Origin: JAJCYK01 sp965212195
Lineage (GTDB): Bacteria > Bacteroidota > Bacteroidia > Cytophagales > Cyclobacteriaceae
Reading direction: 5' to 3'
DNA: 64,000 nt
Assembly: GCA_965212195.1 (NCBI GenBank)
Contig: CBDBUW010000017.1
Span: 558,001-622,000, forward strand
Part shown: positions 9,768 through 18,057 of the stretch, piece after piece
Numbering within the stretch: position 1 is the stretch's first letter
Layout: every line of letters begins with the position of its first letter
Notes under the pieces: model-generated
Databases searched by the model: none
Told to the model about the DNA's origin: nothing
Seen by the model: the letters and a program-made list of their open reading frames with translations, nothing else
Position numbers and translations under genes: made by a program

Positions 9768-11350
9768 AACGGCTTACTGGGAAGGACAATACGGAAACGG
9801 GTCCCTTTTCCTACCTGGCTCTCAACACTGATCTGCCCGCGGTTCAACTCCACGAATTCTTTGCACAACATCAGGCCCAAACCGGCACCTTTATGTTCTG
9901 GAATGCCATTAATGGAACTGCCCTCAAAGGCGAATAATTTTTGTTGGTCCTCCTCGCTGATCCCGATACCATCATCTGATACCGTTAGTTCAGCATGTCC
10001 CTCATCTTTAGCAGTCAGACCAATAGCAATATATCCACCCTGTCGGGTAAATTTGATAGCATTGCTGATCAGATTGCGCAACACCAAATTTAGCATGTTG
10101 GTGTCCGCATAGACCAAGACATTTTCGTCTATGTTGGTTTTAAAATGTATATTTTTTCCCCTCAATCGACTTTCCACCAACTGATAGTTGTCATCTACTA
10201 ATTCCATTATATCTATCCTTTCCGGATTAGCCTCAATCTTTCCCATTTGGGACATGGACCACTTCAGCAAGTCGTCCAGGAATTGAGACAAGCGCGAGGT
10301 AGACTCCTCCATTTCATGTGCCAGGGCTTTTAACTCAATATCTCCGATGGATTTCAGTTTGACACCCAGGATGTTAAGAAAACCTGCAATGGTGTTGATG
10401 GGACTGCGCAAATCATGTGAAATGATTGAAAAGATCTTATCCTTGGTCTGATTCAGATTGCGTTGTTCTTTTTCAGTTCGCGATAAAGCCAGATTGATCT
10501 TCTGTAACTCACTTATTTTTCTTTGCAGTTGTTCCTTATTCGTTTCGTCGCGTAACTTAGTGGACTCCAGGCCCTGAAGCTCCTTGTGGGAATTGGACCA
10601 CCCCCACCAAAATATGATGGCGGTAATGCCTAAGCCCAGCAGCGCGAAATGCCGCCAATTCCAAAGGGGCACCCCTTGGTTGTTGTATAAGGCTTGTGGT
10701 GATTCCTGGGTAATTGAAATAGTATCTTTCGAAGATTGCAGCTCTTTCTTTAGTAAATCATTGAAGCTTTCAGCCTGCTGTTGTAAGCTGTCTTGATAAG
10801 CCTGGGACAATCCCTCAATCAGCTGATTTTGATAGTAAAACGCACTGGCAAAATTCTTCCTTTTGGCAGAGATACCCGACAGACTTTTGTAGGTTCTTAG
10901 CTGGTTGGCCAGGTCCTGGACCTGCTGAAAATTCTCAAGTGCCAGTGTATATTGTCTTTCCGACAGGCGGTAATACCTCCCTGGTTCGGCATTATCTCCA
11001 AAGTACTCATAAATAAAACCTTTGGACCAATAGACTTCTGCTGCTTCTCGGGATTTCTGTTCGCCGTTCAGTTTGGGTATGGCCTGGTCAAAATAGTTTA
11101 GGGCGGTGTTGTATTTCCCTACTTCCATGTACAAATATCCGATACGAGAAAGTGCGATTCCTACTTGCTTTTCTCCCTGATCAATAACGTTCAGATAGTA
11201 ATTTATACTGTCTGAATTAGGCTGAGAATTGGGACTTTGACCTGGTAGAAATCCGGGAATCAATAGGGGAAACATCACCGACAAATAAGACAAGAGGGCT
11301 GGGTAATTCCTTCTTGTCAAAAGGGTTACGTAACATTTGATCCAGCGCAT
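9764..11350 (-). CDS. TPR sensor histidine kinase
   Basis: From the ATG at 11350 the protein has 528 residues; an in-frame TTG at 11386 would add 12. A signal-like hydrophobic stretch is followed by tetratricopeptide repeats (about 45-190, e.g. GKYNTALNYFDQAIPKL). A membrane segment (NWRHFALLGLGITAIIFWW) and a coiled coil come next. The kinase core has the H box ISHDLRSPINTIAGF with His at about 312, the N box NLISNAIKF and the G boxes DDGIGIS and HKGAGLGL. A periplasmic TPR sensor with a cytoplasmic kinase is common in Bacteroidota. No response regulator is adjacent, so it is an orphan kinase in this window. Confidence 0.88.
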   Translation of the reverse strand: MRWIKCYVTLLTRRNYPALLSYLSVMFPLLIPGFLPGQSPNSQPNSDSINYYLNVIDQGEKQVGIALSRIGYLYMEVGKYNTALNYFDQAIPKLNGEQKSREAAEVYWSKGFIYEYFGDNAEPGRYYRLSERQYTLALENFQQVQDLANQLRTYKSLSGISAKRKNFASAFYYQNQLIEGLSQAYQDSLQQQAESFNDLLKKELQSSKDTISITQESPQALYNNQGVPLWNWRHFALLGLGITAIIFWWGWSNSHKELQGLESTKLRDETNKEQLQRKISELQKINLALSRTEKEQRNLNQTKDKIFSIISHDLRSPINTIAGFLNILGVKLKSIGDIELKALAHEMEESTSRLSQFLDDLLKWSMSQMGKIEANPERIDIMELVDDNYQLVESRLRGKNIHFKTNIDENVLVYADTNMLNLVLRNLISNAIKFTRQGGYIAIGLTAKDEGHAELTVSDDGIGISEEDQQKLFAFEGSSINGIPEHKGAGLGLMLCKEFVELNRGQISVESQVGKGTRFRIVLPSKPF

Positions 11351-11581
11351 TATTATGGTTGAATATACCCTTTTCGCGCAAAGCAATCAAATAAATCCAA
11401 GCAGGCGGGAGGCTCCTTTTTACTACCACCGGAACCTGTATAAATACCTATCCTGTTTTATCACAATTTCTTTAATTCAGATCTTCTGTTTGTATTGGAA
11501 TAGTACAATCAAGTCTTAATAAAAAAATATTTTATTTTTTTCGGATAAATGCCGAATTATTGATGGAGCTGCCCCGATTTT

Positions 11582-14500
11582 CTATTTGGTGGTCGATTTT
11601 GCACTACCTTCTTTTACGGCAAAACGCTCCATCTGTTCCACCACTTCTTGTGGGTTCATCCAGTATTGGCGGCTGAAAATTCCCTGGAAACGCCAGCCCT
11701 TGGCATACAAGATCAGGGGGACATAAACATGGGAATCCTTAACAGAAATACTTTGGTGATAGAGGTTGTCATCTGTTAATATAAGTCCGAGAAAATCTCG
11801 CTCGTCCCGGACGGTAAGATCGGCAAAAGGCAGAGACTGTTCGAAGGTCAGATTCGGTTTATGAGACATCTCATCCATGAGCCGGGTTTTTAGGTACCAT
11901 TCGTTGCGCTGACCCTGAAGTTCGGGAGCCACCATTTGGTATTCCCCTTGTGATACATCCCATGCATATTGAAGATACTCCCTGAACAATCTAGGACCTG
12001 GATTTTTGCTGGTTTCTACCTTTAAATCGGAGGGCATGATACTGGAGATAATATAAATCCTCTCACGGGCCCGGGTTACCGCTACATTTAATCTGTTTTC
12101 ACCTCCGGCAATATTCAAACTCCCGAAGTTCATGCTTAATTTCCCTTTTTCGTCAGGAGCATAGCCAATGGAAAATATGATGATGTCTTTCTCGTCGCCT
12201 TGGACATTTTCAATATTCTTAACAATTAACGATGGAGGGAAGGGAATCTCAGCCTGGGCCAAACGTTCCTCCAGCCTTTCCATTATGTATTGCTGCTGCT
12301 GTACATTAAAGGTTACAATGCCCACTGATTTATCCGGCTCTTCCCGCAACAGCTTCTCTACTAGGATCACTACTTCCAGAGCTTCGTTCTGATTGATATT
12401 CTTTTCCCACAGTCCATCTACTTTGCTAAAGGTGATCGCCGGGATGCCATTGTTTATCACTTGATAGTCCGGAAGCATGCGTAAACGGTCTCCATAAAAA
12501 TGGCGATTAGAAAAATTGATCAGATCCAACGACTTACTGCGATAATGGCCTTGCAATTGTACTTGATCCAGATACTTACAAGCTAAATCCAATAGAGAAT
12601 CAATCTCCAAGTCAAAATTGTCAGGGTCTTCCTCCTGCCATCTTATTTGGTAGAGGTCATTGGGGCTGAGTTGCTTGGAATCACCTGTAATCACCACCTG
12701 ATTCCCCCTGTACATAGCTGGTATCCCTTTTTCAGCAAAGCACTGGGATGCCTCATCGAAGATCACCAGGTCAAACAACTGCTTCATGGGAGTCATGGCA
12801 CTTACGGATTCAGGACTGGCCAACCAGCAGGGAACTAATTTGAACAGTTCTTCATGAAATTGACTTAAAAGCTTGCGAATAGGCCAGATACGTTTCTTTT
12901 TGCTTACCTGATGCTTCAGGTCGCGGTACGATATCATGTTGTTCAGGCGGTTGTATCGGACTTCAGAATATACCCTTTCTCTTAACCGCAAAAGCAGTGT
13001 TTCATGACTTAAAGCTAGCTTTTGCTTAATCAGATCCTGATACTCCTTTTGTAATTCGTCCAACCTTAGGGAAGAAACCATGCGCAATACCGGATACTTA
13101 GTTTCAATGTGATCTATCCACGCTAGTTTTATGCTGTTCTCAAACAACTCGGTGATGGCATCGTCACTATTGTGGTCCCAAGACTCATACAGCTTGTCCA
13201 ATACGGACTGCTGCTGACCGGTAAACTGATGATGCAATCGGTCATATTCGCAGAGATTATCAAATTCCCGTTGCAGCAGCTTTTTGTAAGGTTCTAACAA
13301 ATCTGGGGAATTGATAATAGCGCTAATTTGCTTAGGCAGCAGGTATGATTGCCATCGCTGTCGGTGTACTGGCAAATCGTCCATGATGCGGATCAATTGC
13401 TGCAGCTGTTTTTTTAATTGAGCATAGCTGAGTTGTTGAATGTTAAAATATTCCTTAAAGTTTCTTTGCTGCCGGAATATTTGCTTGGCATTCAACGCTT
13501 TTCTCTGATAGTAGAACCATGCTTGGAAGTCCACCTCACTATATGACTCTGGAATGTCCTTCAACCAGGGGTAGTTGCGGAGTTTGGATAGATTATGCTC
13601 CAAATTTAGACGGTTGTCGGTTTTTTCTACCAAGATCTTGAAGCCATCCCGGGTATTGGGCAGCCCATTGGCCCGCATGACCCTCTGGAACTGCATCTTC
13701 TCTTTGCTGAATAGATGCCAGCTAAGCCATTTGAATATGTTCTTTCGGGATTCAATCTTTTGTTGCAATACTTCCTGAAAAGTACCTAACTCCTGAGCCT
13801 CAATAATCACTTCTGGGCCTTCGTTCTTAAAGCAGTCCATCACCACCCGTTCCATATTGGCCAGCCAAAGGTCGTCCTTTTCGATATCCCTGAAGTTCAC
13901 CATATGACGGAAAAAATCGTAAACGGCTTCATCTTTCAGGAAGGTGATGAATCTTTCAATATCCTCACGGTGATTGATAAACTCCTCACAGTCGTCGAAA
14001 CTGACCTCAGTTTTCAGCTTATTACCTACCTCCTTTACTATTTTTTCTGAATAAGTCTGGACGTCATCAAGAACCTTGTTGATTGCCTGGACATCCGTAA
14101 TGGTATAGTCCTTAAATGATAGCCGGTCTTTCCATAAGAAATCATCACCTTCCAGTCTTTTCCAGTAACGATGATACCGACCCAAATCCTTTGAAAAAGC
14201 TTGAGCTTCCTTCCATGGAAAATATTTGTATTCCTGTTTGAGATTAATGGTTGGACCATTAAGGTAGGAAGTGAGATAAAGTTCTTTTATGGAAATGCCG
14301 CATTCTTCTTCGTCGAATAAAGACCTTTTGAACTCTTCGAGCTCCTCAGTGATCTGGTCTATGCGCCGACTAGCTTGTAAAAACTCCCTCTCCAAATAGA
14401 TGGCGTCCAAGCTGTTGTTTTGATGACGGTATTCCTCAAGGCTTTCTATTTGTAACAATATCTGTTGATAAAGTTCGCGGCGATCATTTTTAAAATCATG

Positions 14501-15613
14501 AACTAATGCTACAAACGGATCCAGGCCAATTTCCTGAAGTCTCTGGTAAACAACATCCAAAGCAGCCCTCTTCTGACATACCAGCAGCACCCGTTTTCCC
14601 TGTGCGGCGTAGTCGGCCATTAAATTGCATATTAATTGGGATTTCCCAGTTCCCGGAGGTCCTTGGACTACCATGGAGTTACCAGATTTGATGGCCTTTA
14701 GGGCGTTCTCTTGAAAAGCATCCATCTTGAAGGGAGTAATGTTAAGCTCTTCCTTAACAGAATTGATATAATCAAATGAGGCTGCTGGACCATGGTTCAA
14801 AGCATGCTTCTCTTTGTTGAAAAAAGCCGCAACGTCGTCGATAGAACCGTCTTCCAATAGTGCCAGGTAGTCCGGGACCAGATAAGATCCAGCTTGAGGG
14901 AATAGACCTAATACTGCTTCCGGAAAAAGTTTGATGGCACCAGTGGCATGATGCTCTTCAAATTCTGTTTTGGTAAATGACGTAAAGGGAAGCAAGTTGT
15001 CAGTGAAATTCTGTTGATTGAAGTTCAACTCAATACCGCTGCTTTTGAACAGCTCGTAGAGGGCTACCCTGAAGGCGCGGCTATCACTGGGAAATTCTTC
15101 AAAATTAAACTCCATCAACTGCTCATCAAGGTTCAGTTTGTTGAAATGAGCATACGCCAGCAACAAGGACTGATTCAGAAAGCAGTACTCGTCAGTCCTT
15201 GGCTTTAACACCCAAGCATTGTCCACGATTTCCAGGCTTACAGGAAAAAACAACAACGGTGCTCGTACCAAAGTCCCGTCCGCAAATCTACCATTGGCAA
15301 AAGGCCAGGCCACACAAAGATCCTTCGCCCCTCTTTCTTCAAATACGAAGCGATCAAAACGCCACAATTTTTTTAATTTCTGACTGACTTTGTTGCTAGT
15401 CTCATCCCGGCTATCCAGTAGACGGCATAAGTAAATCTCCTTTTTCCTGGCGATTAACTGCTCGATTATAGAGAATGCCGGCTGGTTGTTCAGAAAATCC
15501 AGGTCGTTTATATCCAGGAAGCCCTGAGTATATAACCTAAGCAGCACGATAGATCGATTACGCGAAGTAAGATTGGTAAGCTTGCGCAGGTATGAGTTTA
15601 TAATTTGGTGCAT
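11582..15613 (-). CDS. Large SF1 (Upf1-like) helicase with nuclease-like C-terminus
   Basis: Read from the ATG at 15613 it has 1,343 residues; a TTG at 15652 would add 13. Walker A (VVQGPPGTGKSQLICNL) is at about 312-328. A long coiled insert of about 500 residues follows. Walker B is VIFDEASQCF at about 950, then GDSKQLSP (motif III), QGHYRS (motif IV) and VTRARERIYI (motif VI), as in the AAA_11/AAA_12 Upf1-like helicases. The last 110 residues (FADLTVRDERDFLGLILTD) resemble the restriction-endonuclease-like tail seen on related DUF4011-type helicases, but the usual acidic residue after the core strand is not obvious. The substrate is unknown. It lies 35 bp behind the ComEA-like gene. Confidence 0.8.
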   Translation of the reverse strand: MHQIINSYLRKLTNLTSRNRSIVLLRLYTQGFLDINDLDFLNNQPAFSIIEQLIARKKEIYLCRLLDSRDETSNKVSQKLKKLWRFDRFVFEERGAKDLCVAWPFANGRFADGTLVRAPLLFFPVSLEIVDNAWVLKPRTDEYCFLNQSLLLAYAHFNKLNLDEQLMEFNFEEFPSDSRAFRVALYELFKSSGIELNFNQQNFTDNLLPFTSFTKTEFEEHHATGAIKLFPEAVLGLFPQAGSYLVPDYLALLEDGSIDDVAAFFNKEKHALNHGPAASFDYINSVKEELNITPFKMDAFQENALKAIKSGNSMVVQGPPGTGKSQLICNLMADYAAQGKRVLLVCQKRAALDVVYQRLQEIGLDPFVALVHDFKNDRRELYQQILLQIESLEEYRHQNNSLDAIYLEREFLQASRRIDQITEELEEFKRSLFDEEECGISIKELYLTSYLNGPTINLKQEYKYFPWKEAQAFSKDLGRYHRYWKRLEGDDFLWKDRLSFKDYTITDVQAINKVLDDVQTYSEKIVKEVGNKLKTEVSFDDCEEFINHREDIERFITFLKDEAVYDFFRHMVNFRDIEKDDLWLANMERVVMDCFKNEGPEVIIEAQELGTFQEVLQQKIESRKNIFKWLSWHLFSKEKMQFQRVMRANGLPNTRDGFKILVEKTDNRLNLEHNLSKLRNYPWLKDIPESYSEVDFQAWFYYQRKALNAKQIFRQQRNFKEYFNIQQLSYAQLKKQLQQLIRIMDDLPVHRQRWQSYLLPKQISAIINSPDLLEPYKKLLQREFDNLCEYDRLHHQFTGQQQSVLDKLYESWDHNSDDAITELFENSIKLAWIDHIETKYPVLRMVSSLRLDELQKEYQDLIKQKLALSHETLLLRLRERVYSEVRYNRLNNMISYRDLKHQVSKKKRIWPIRKLLSQFHEELFKLVPCWLASPESVSAMTPMKQLFDLVIFDEASQCFAEKGIPAMYRGNQVVITGDSKQLSPNDLYQIRWQEEDPDNFDLEIDSLLDLACKYLDQVQLQGHYRSKSLDLINFSNRHFYGDRLRMLPDYQVINNGIPAITFSKVDGLWEKNINQNEALEVVILVEKLLREEPDKSVGIVTFNVQQQQYIMERLEERLAQAEIPFPPSLIVKNIENVQGDEKDIIIFSIGYAPDEKGKLSMNFGSLNIAGGENRLNVAVTRARERIYIISSIMPSDLKVETSKNPGPRLFREYLQYAWDVSQGEYQMVAPELQGQRNEWYLKTRLMDEMSHKPNLTFEQSLPFADLTVRDERDFLGLILTDDNLYHQSISVKDSHVYVPLILYAKGWRFQGIFSRQYWMNPQEVVEQMERFAVKEGSAKSTTK

Positions 15614-15648
15614 GGTTGAAGCGGCAAATTCAAAAAAATAGCCTTTTT

Positions 15649-16545
15649 TCAAAAATCCAAGTATGGATAAAGCTTAATATAGGTACTATCACCCACTAAA
15701 TGAATAGCTTTCACTTTTTCTAAAACATCAAAGTTGCCATGTATTTCCCTGTAGGCTACAATAGCTCGGGCCTGAGTATACGAAATGTATGGATGTCTGG
15801 CTAATTCTCGATAGTCCAACGAATTTATGGATAACTTATGATAAGTGAATTCAGGATTTATGTAAACCCGGCCTTTTAACCGTTGTAAAACCTCCTCAGA
15901 AAGTCCGTAAACTTCATCTAACTGGTCTTTCGAATAATAGCCCCCCAGTAATCTCCGGTATTTGATAATTCTGGTGCTCAGCACAGGTCCTATTCCTTTT
16001 ATTTTCATGAGCGCTAGGCTATCGGCTATGTTAATATCAATGCGAGGGGTATTCTGAAATGATGAGTTATTTGAACCTTTTTTTGTGGTTTTTGATACCG
16101 TGATCGTCACAAAGGGCTCCATAATGTTCCACAGGCTGTCATTCATTCCGTAAATCCTTCTAAGATCCTGCTTCACCCTGAATGTACCATCCGCTTCCCG
16201 GTACTTTTGAAGGTTTCGGGCCACCTGTGGGGGTATTCCCCAATGCCTCAGACTATCCACTTGTACGGTGTTGGGATCAAACGTCCTTAAACCTGAAGCG
16301 AAGAGGTTCCCACTGGGAGGAGGCTGTAAAGCCTCTAACAAACTATCCATTGTGGCCAATTGATGTTGATACAAGGGAGTAACTATGGATGTTTGACTTC
16401 TCTGCCACTTCATAAGCAGGGTTACTATGCTTAAAATTAGTATTAAAAGGGCGTAGGCCAGAACCTCTGTCTTTGAGAATGCCAAAGATTTGCGGGTCCA
16501 GTCAAAATAGTTTTGGAACACCGTCGTATAAATTTTACAGCCCAT
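15649..16545 (-). CDS. ComEA-like helix-hairpin-helix membrane protein
   Basis: From the ATG at 16545 it has 298 residues; a TTG at 16566 would add 7. One membrane helix (LAYALLILILSIVTLLMKW, about 29-47) anchors it. The rest holds at least three helix-hairpin-helix units, including ALMKIKGIGPVLSTRIIKYR and the ISYTQARAIVAYREIHGNF segment. HhH units of this kind bind DNA without sequence specificity in ComEA, the DNA receptor of competence. It is longer than classical ComEA and its role here is unknown. It heads a leftward pair with the large helicase. Confidence 0.78.
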   Translation of the reverse strand: MGCKIYTTVFQNYFDWTRKSLAFSKTEVLAYALLILILSIVTLLMKWQRSQTSIVTPLYQHQLATMDSLLEALQPPPSGNLFASGLRTFDPNTVQVDSLRHWGIPPQVARNLQKYREADGTFRVKQDLRRIYGMNDSLWNIMEPFVTITVSKTTKKGSNNSSFQNTPRIDINIADSLALMKIKGIGPVLSTRIIKYRRLLGGYYSKDQLDEVYGLSEEVLQRLKGRVYINPEFTYHKLSINSLDYRELARHPYISYTQARAIVAYREIHGNFDVLEKVKAIHLVGDSTYIKLYPYLDF

Positions 16546-16687
16546 TATAGGAACCGAGAGTTTCAATAAATAGATTTGTTATACTTGATGATGATTTTGC
16601 GCATCCTTTTTGTTACTGAAACGTTTCTAAATTACCACCCATTCCACTTTTCAGCGGAAAAAATTTTATATTGCAGTGGATTTCTGC

Positions 16688-16695
16688 TATATTTG
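16688..16695 (+). promoter_or_regulatory. Candidate -7 element for hemA
   Basis: TATATTTG matches TAnnTTTG exactly and lies 28 bases before the preferred hemA ATG (16724). The nearest TTG upstream is 14 bases away, shorter than the usual 17-20, so only the -7 part is convincing. Confidence 0.4.
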
Positions 16696-16723
16696 TTTTA
16701 TACAAAAAAATATTAGAATATTA

Positions 16724-18010
16724 ATGCATAGTAATTTCAAAGCCTTAACCATCTCCCACAAGAATGCCCCTGTAGCTATCAGGGAGCAATTGGCTTTGAA
16801 TGAGCAGGAAATTCGCGAGGTACTTTTTCATATCCGGGAATATTATACCCTAAGGGATATTCTGGTATTATCTACCTGCAACCGTACTGAAGTTTATTAT
16901 GCATCGGAAGAAGACCTTGGCGAGGAGCTGGTTAAGATCCTGTCTTTGAAAAGATCTACACCCTACAATAAAACGCTTTACCAGCAGTTTCAATCTATTA
17001 CCGATCACCAGGAAGCTGTGCGACATTTGTTCAGGGTTACCATCGGTCTGGAATCCCAAATTATTGGCGATATGCAGATTACCAACCAGGTAAAGAATGC
17101 TTATCAACTTTCAGCTGACGCCGATCTGGCAGGACCTTTTTTGCATCGATTAATGCACACCACATTTTACGCCAATAAGAAGGTGGTTCAGGAAACCGCC
17201 TTCAGGGATGGCGCTGCATCAATCAGCTATGCTACTTTGGAGTTAATTGAGCAATTGACCCTTTCCAGCAGTAATCCTAAAGTGTTGATCTTGGGACTGG
17301 GCACTATTGGTGGTGATTTATGCAAGAATATTGCAGACCATAAAAGTTTTAAGAATCATAGTATAATGCTGGCTAACCGTACCTTAGCCACCGCCCAGCA
17401 ACTGGCCAACTCCTGCGGCTTTCAAGTAATCCCATGGGAAGAAGTGCACCAACAAGTCGCTGAAGCCGATGTTGTAGTCAGTGCGGTATCAGCCCCGCAA
17501 GCCATTATCCAACAAAAAGAGATCGATAGATTGAACATACTTAGTTTCAAATATTTCATTGATCTCTCCATCCCCCGTAGTGTGGAAGCAAGTATTGAAA
17601 ATATCAACGGGGTTGTATTGTACAATCTGGATGATATTCAATCACGCACCGATCAAGCACTAAAGAGAAGAATGGCCACTACTCCCCAAGTAGAAGCCAT
17701 TGTGGAAGAGGCCATATGGGGCTTCCAAGATTGGAGTAAGGAAATGAGTGTTAATCCTACCATTAACAGACTTAAAAACGCTCTGGAACAGATACGCCGT
17801 GAGGAAATTGCTCGTCATTTGAAAAATGCTACCGAAGAGGAAGTTGATAAAGTGGATAAAGTAACCAGGAGCATGATGCAGAAGGTGATCAAGCTTCCTG
17901 TTTTACAATTAAAAGCAGCCTGCAAGCGCGGGGAAGCTGAAACCTTGATTGATCTGTTGAACGACCTGTTCGATCTGGAAAAGGTGCCTGCAACCAAGAA
18001 TAAGAAATAA
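16724..18010 (+). CDS. hemA: Glutamyl-tRNA reductase
   Basis: The enzyme reduces glutamyl-tRNA to glutamate-1-semialdehyde with NADPH, the first step of haem synthesis by the C5 route. I chose the ATG at 16724 (428 residues) because the family begins close to the ALTISHKNAPVAIRE segment; an in-frame start at 16676 would add 16 unlikely residues and would overlap the promoter element. The catalytic Cys lies in STCNRTEVYY at residue 52. The NADP Rossmann loop is ILGLGTIGGDL, and a helical dimerisation tail follows. No other hem genes are in the window. Confidence 0.95.
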   Translation: MHSNFKALTISHKNAPVAIREQLALNEQEIREVLFHIREYYTLRDILVLSTCNRTEVYYASEEDLGEELVKILSLKRSTPYNKTLYQQFQSITDHQEAVRHLFRVTIGLESQIIGDMQITNQVKNAYQLSADADLAGPFLHRLMHTTFYANKKVVQETAFRDGAASISYATLELIEQLTLSSSNPKVLILGLGTIGGDLCKNIADHKSFKNHSIMLANRTLATAQQLANSCGFQVIPWEEVHQQVAEADVVVSAVSAPQAIIQQKEIDRLNILSFKYFIDLSIPRSVEASIENINGVVLYNLDDIQSRTDQALKRRMATTPQVEAIVEEAIWGFQDWSKEMSVNPTINRLKNALEQIRREEIARHLKNATEEEVDKVDKVTRSMMQKVIKLPVLQLKAACKRGEAETLIDLLNDLFDLEKVPATKNKK

Positions 18011-18057
18011 ATATCCCTATCTAAGTCCGGTAGGTTTTTCCATCAAATTGCACCATA

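Noticed and set aside
11520..11581. Hairpin (TTCGG / CCGAA) with A/T runs behind the large helicase gene
   Set aside because: In the direction of the gene the stem is followed first by A, not T, so it is not a convincing intrinsic terminator.
11582..16545. A defence island built around the large helicase
   Set aside because: Flanking genes are ordinary (kinase, ComEA-like protein, hemA); no methylase, toxin, integrase or other defence gene is nearby.
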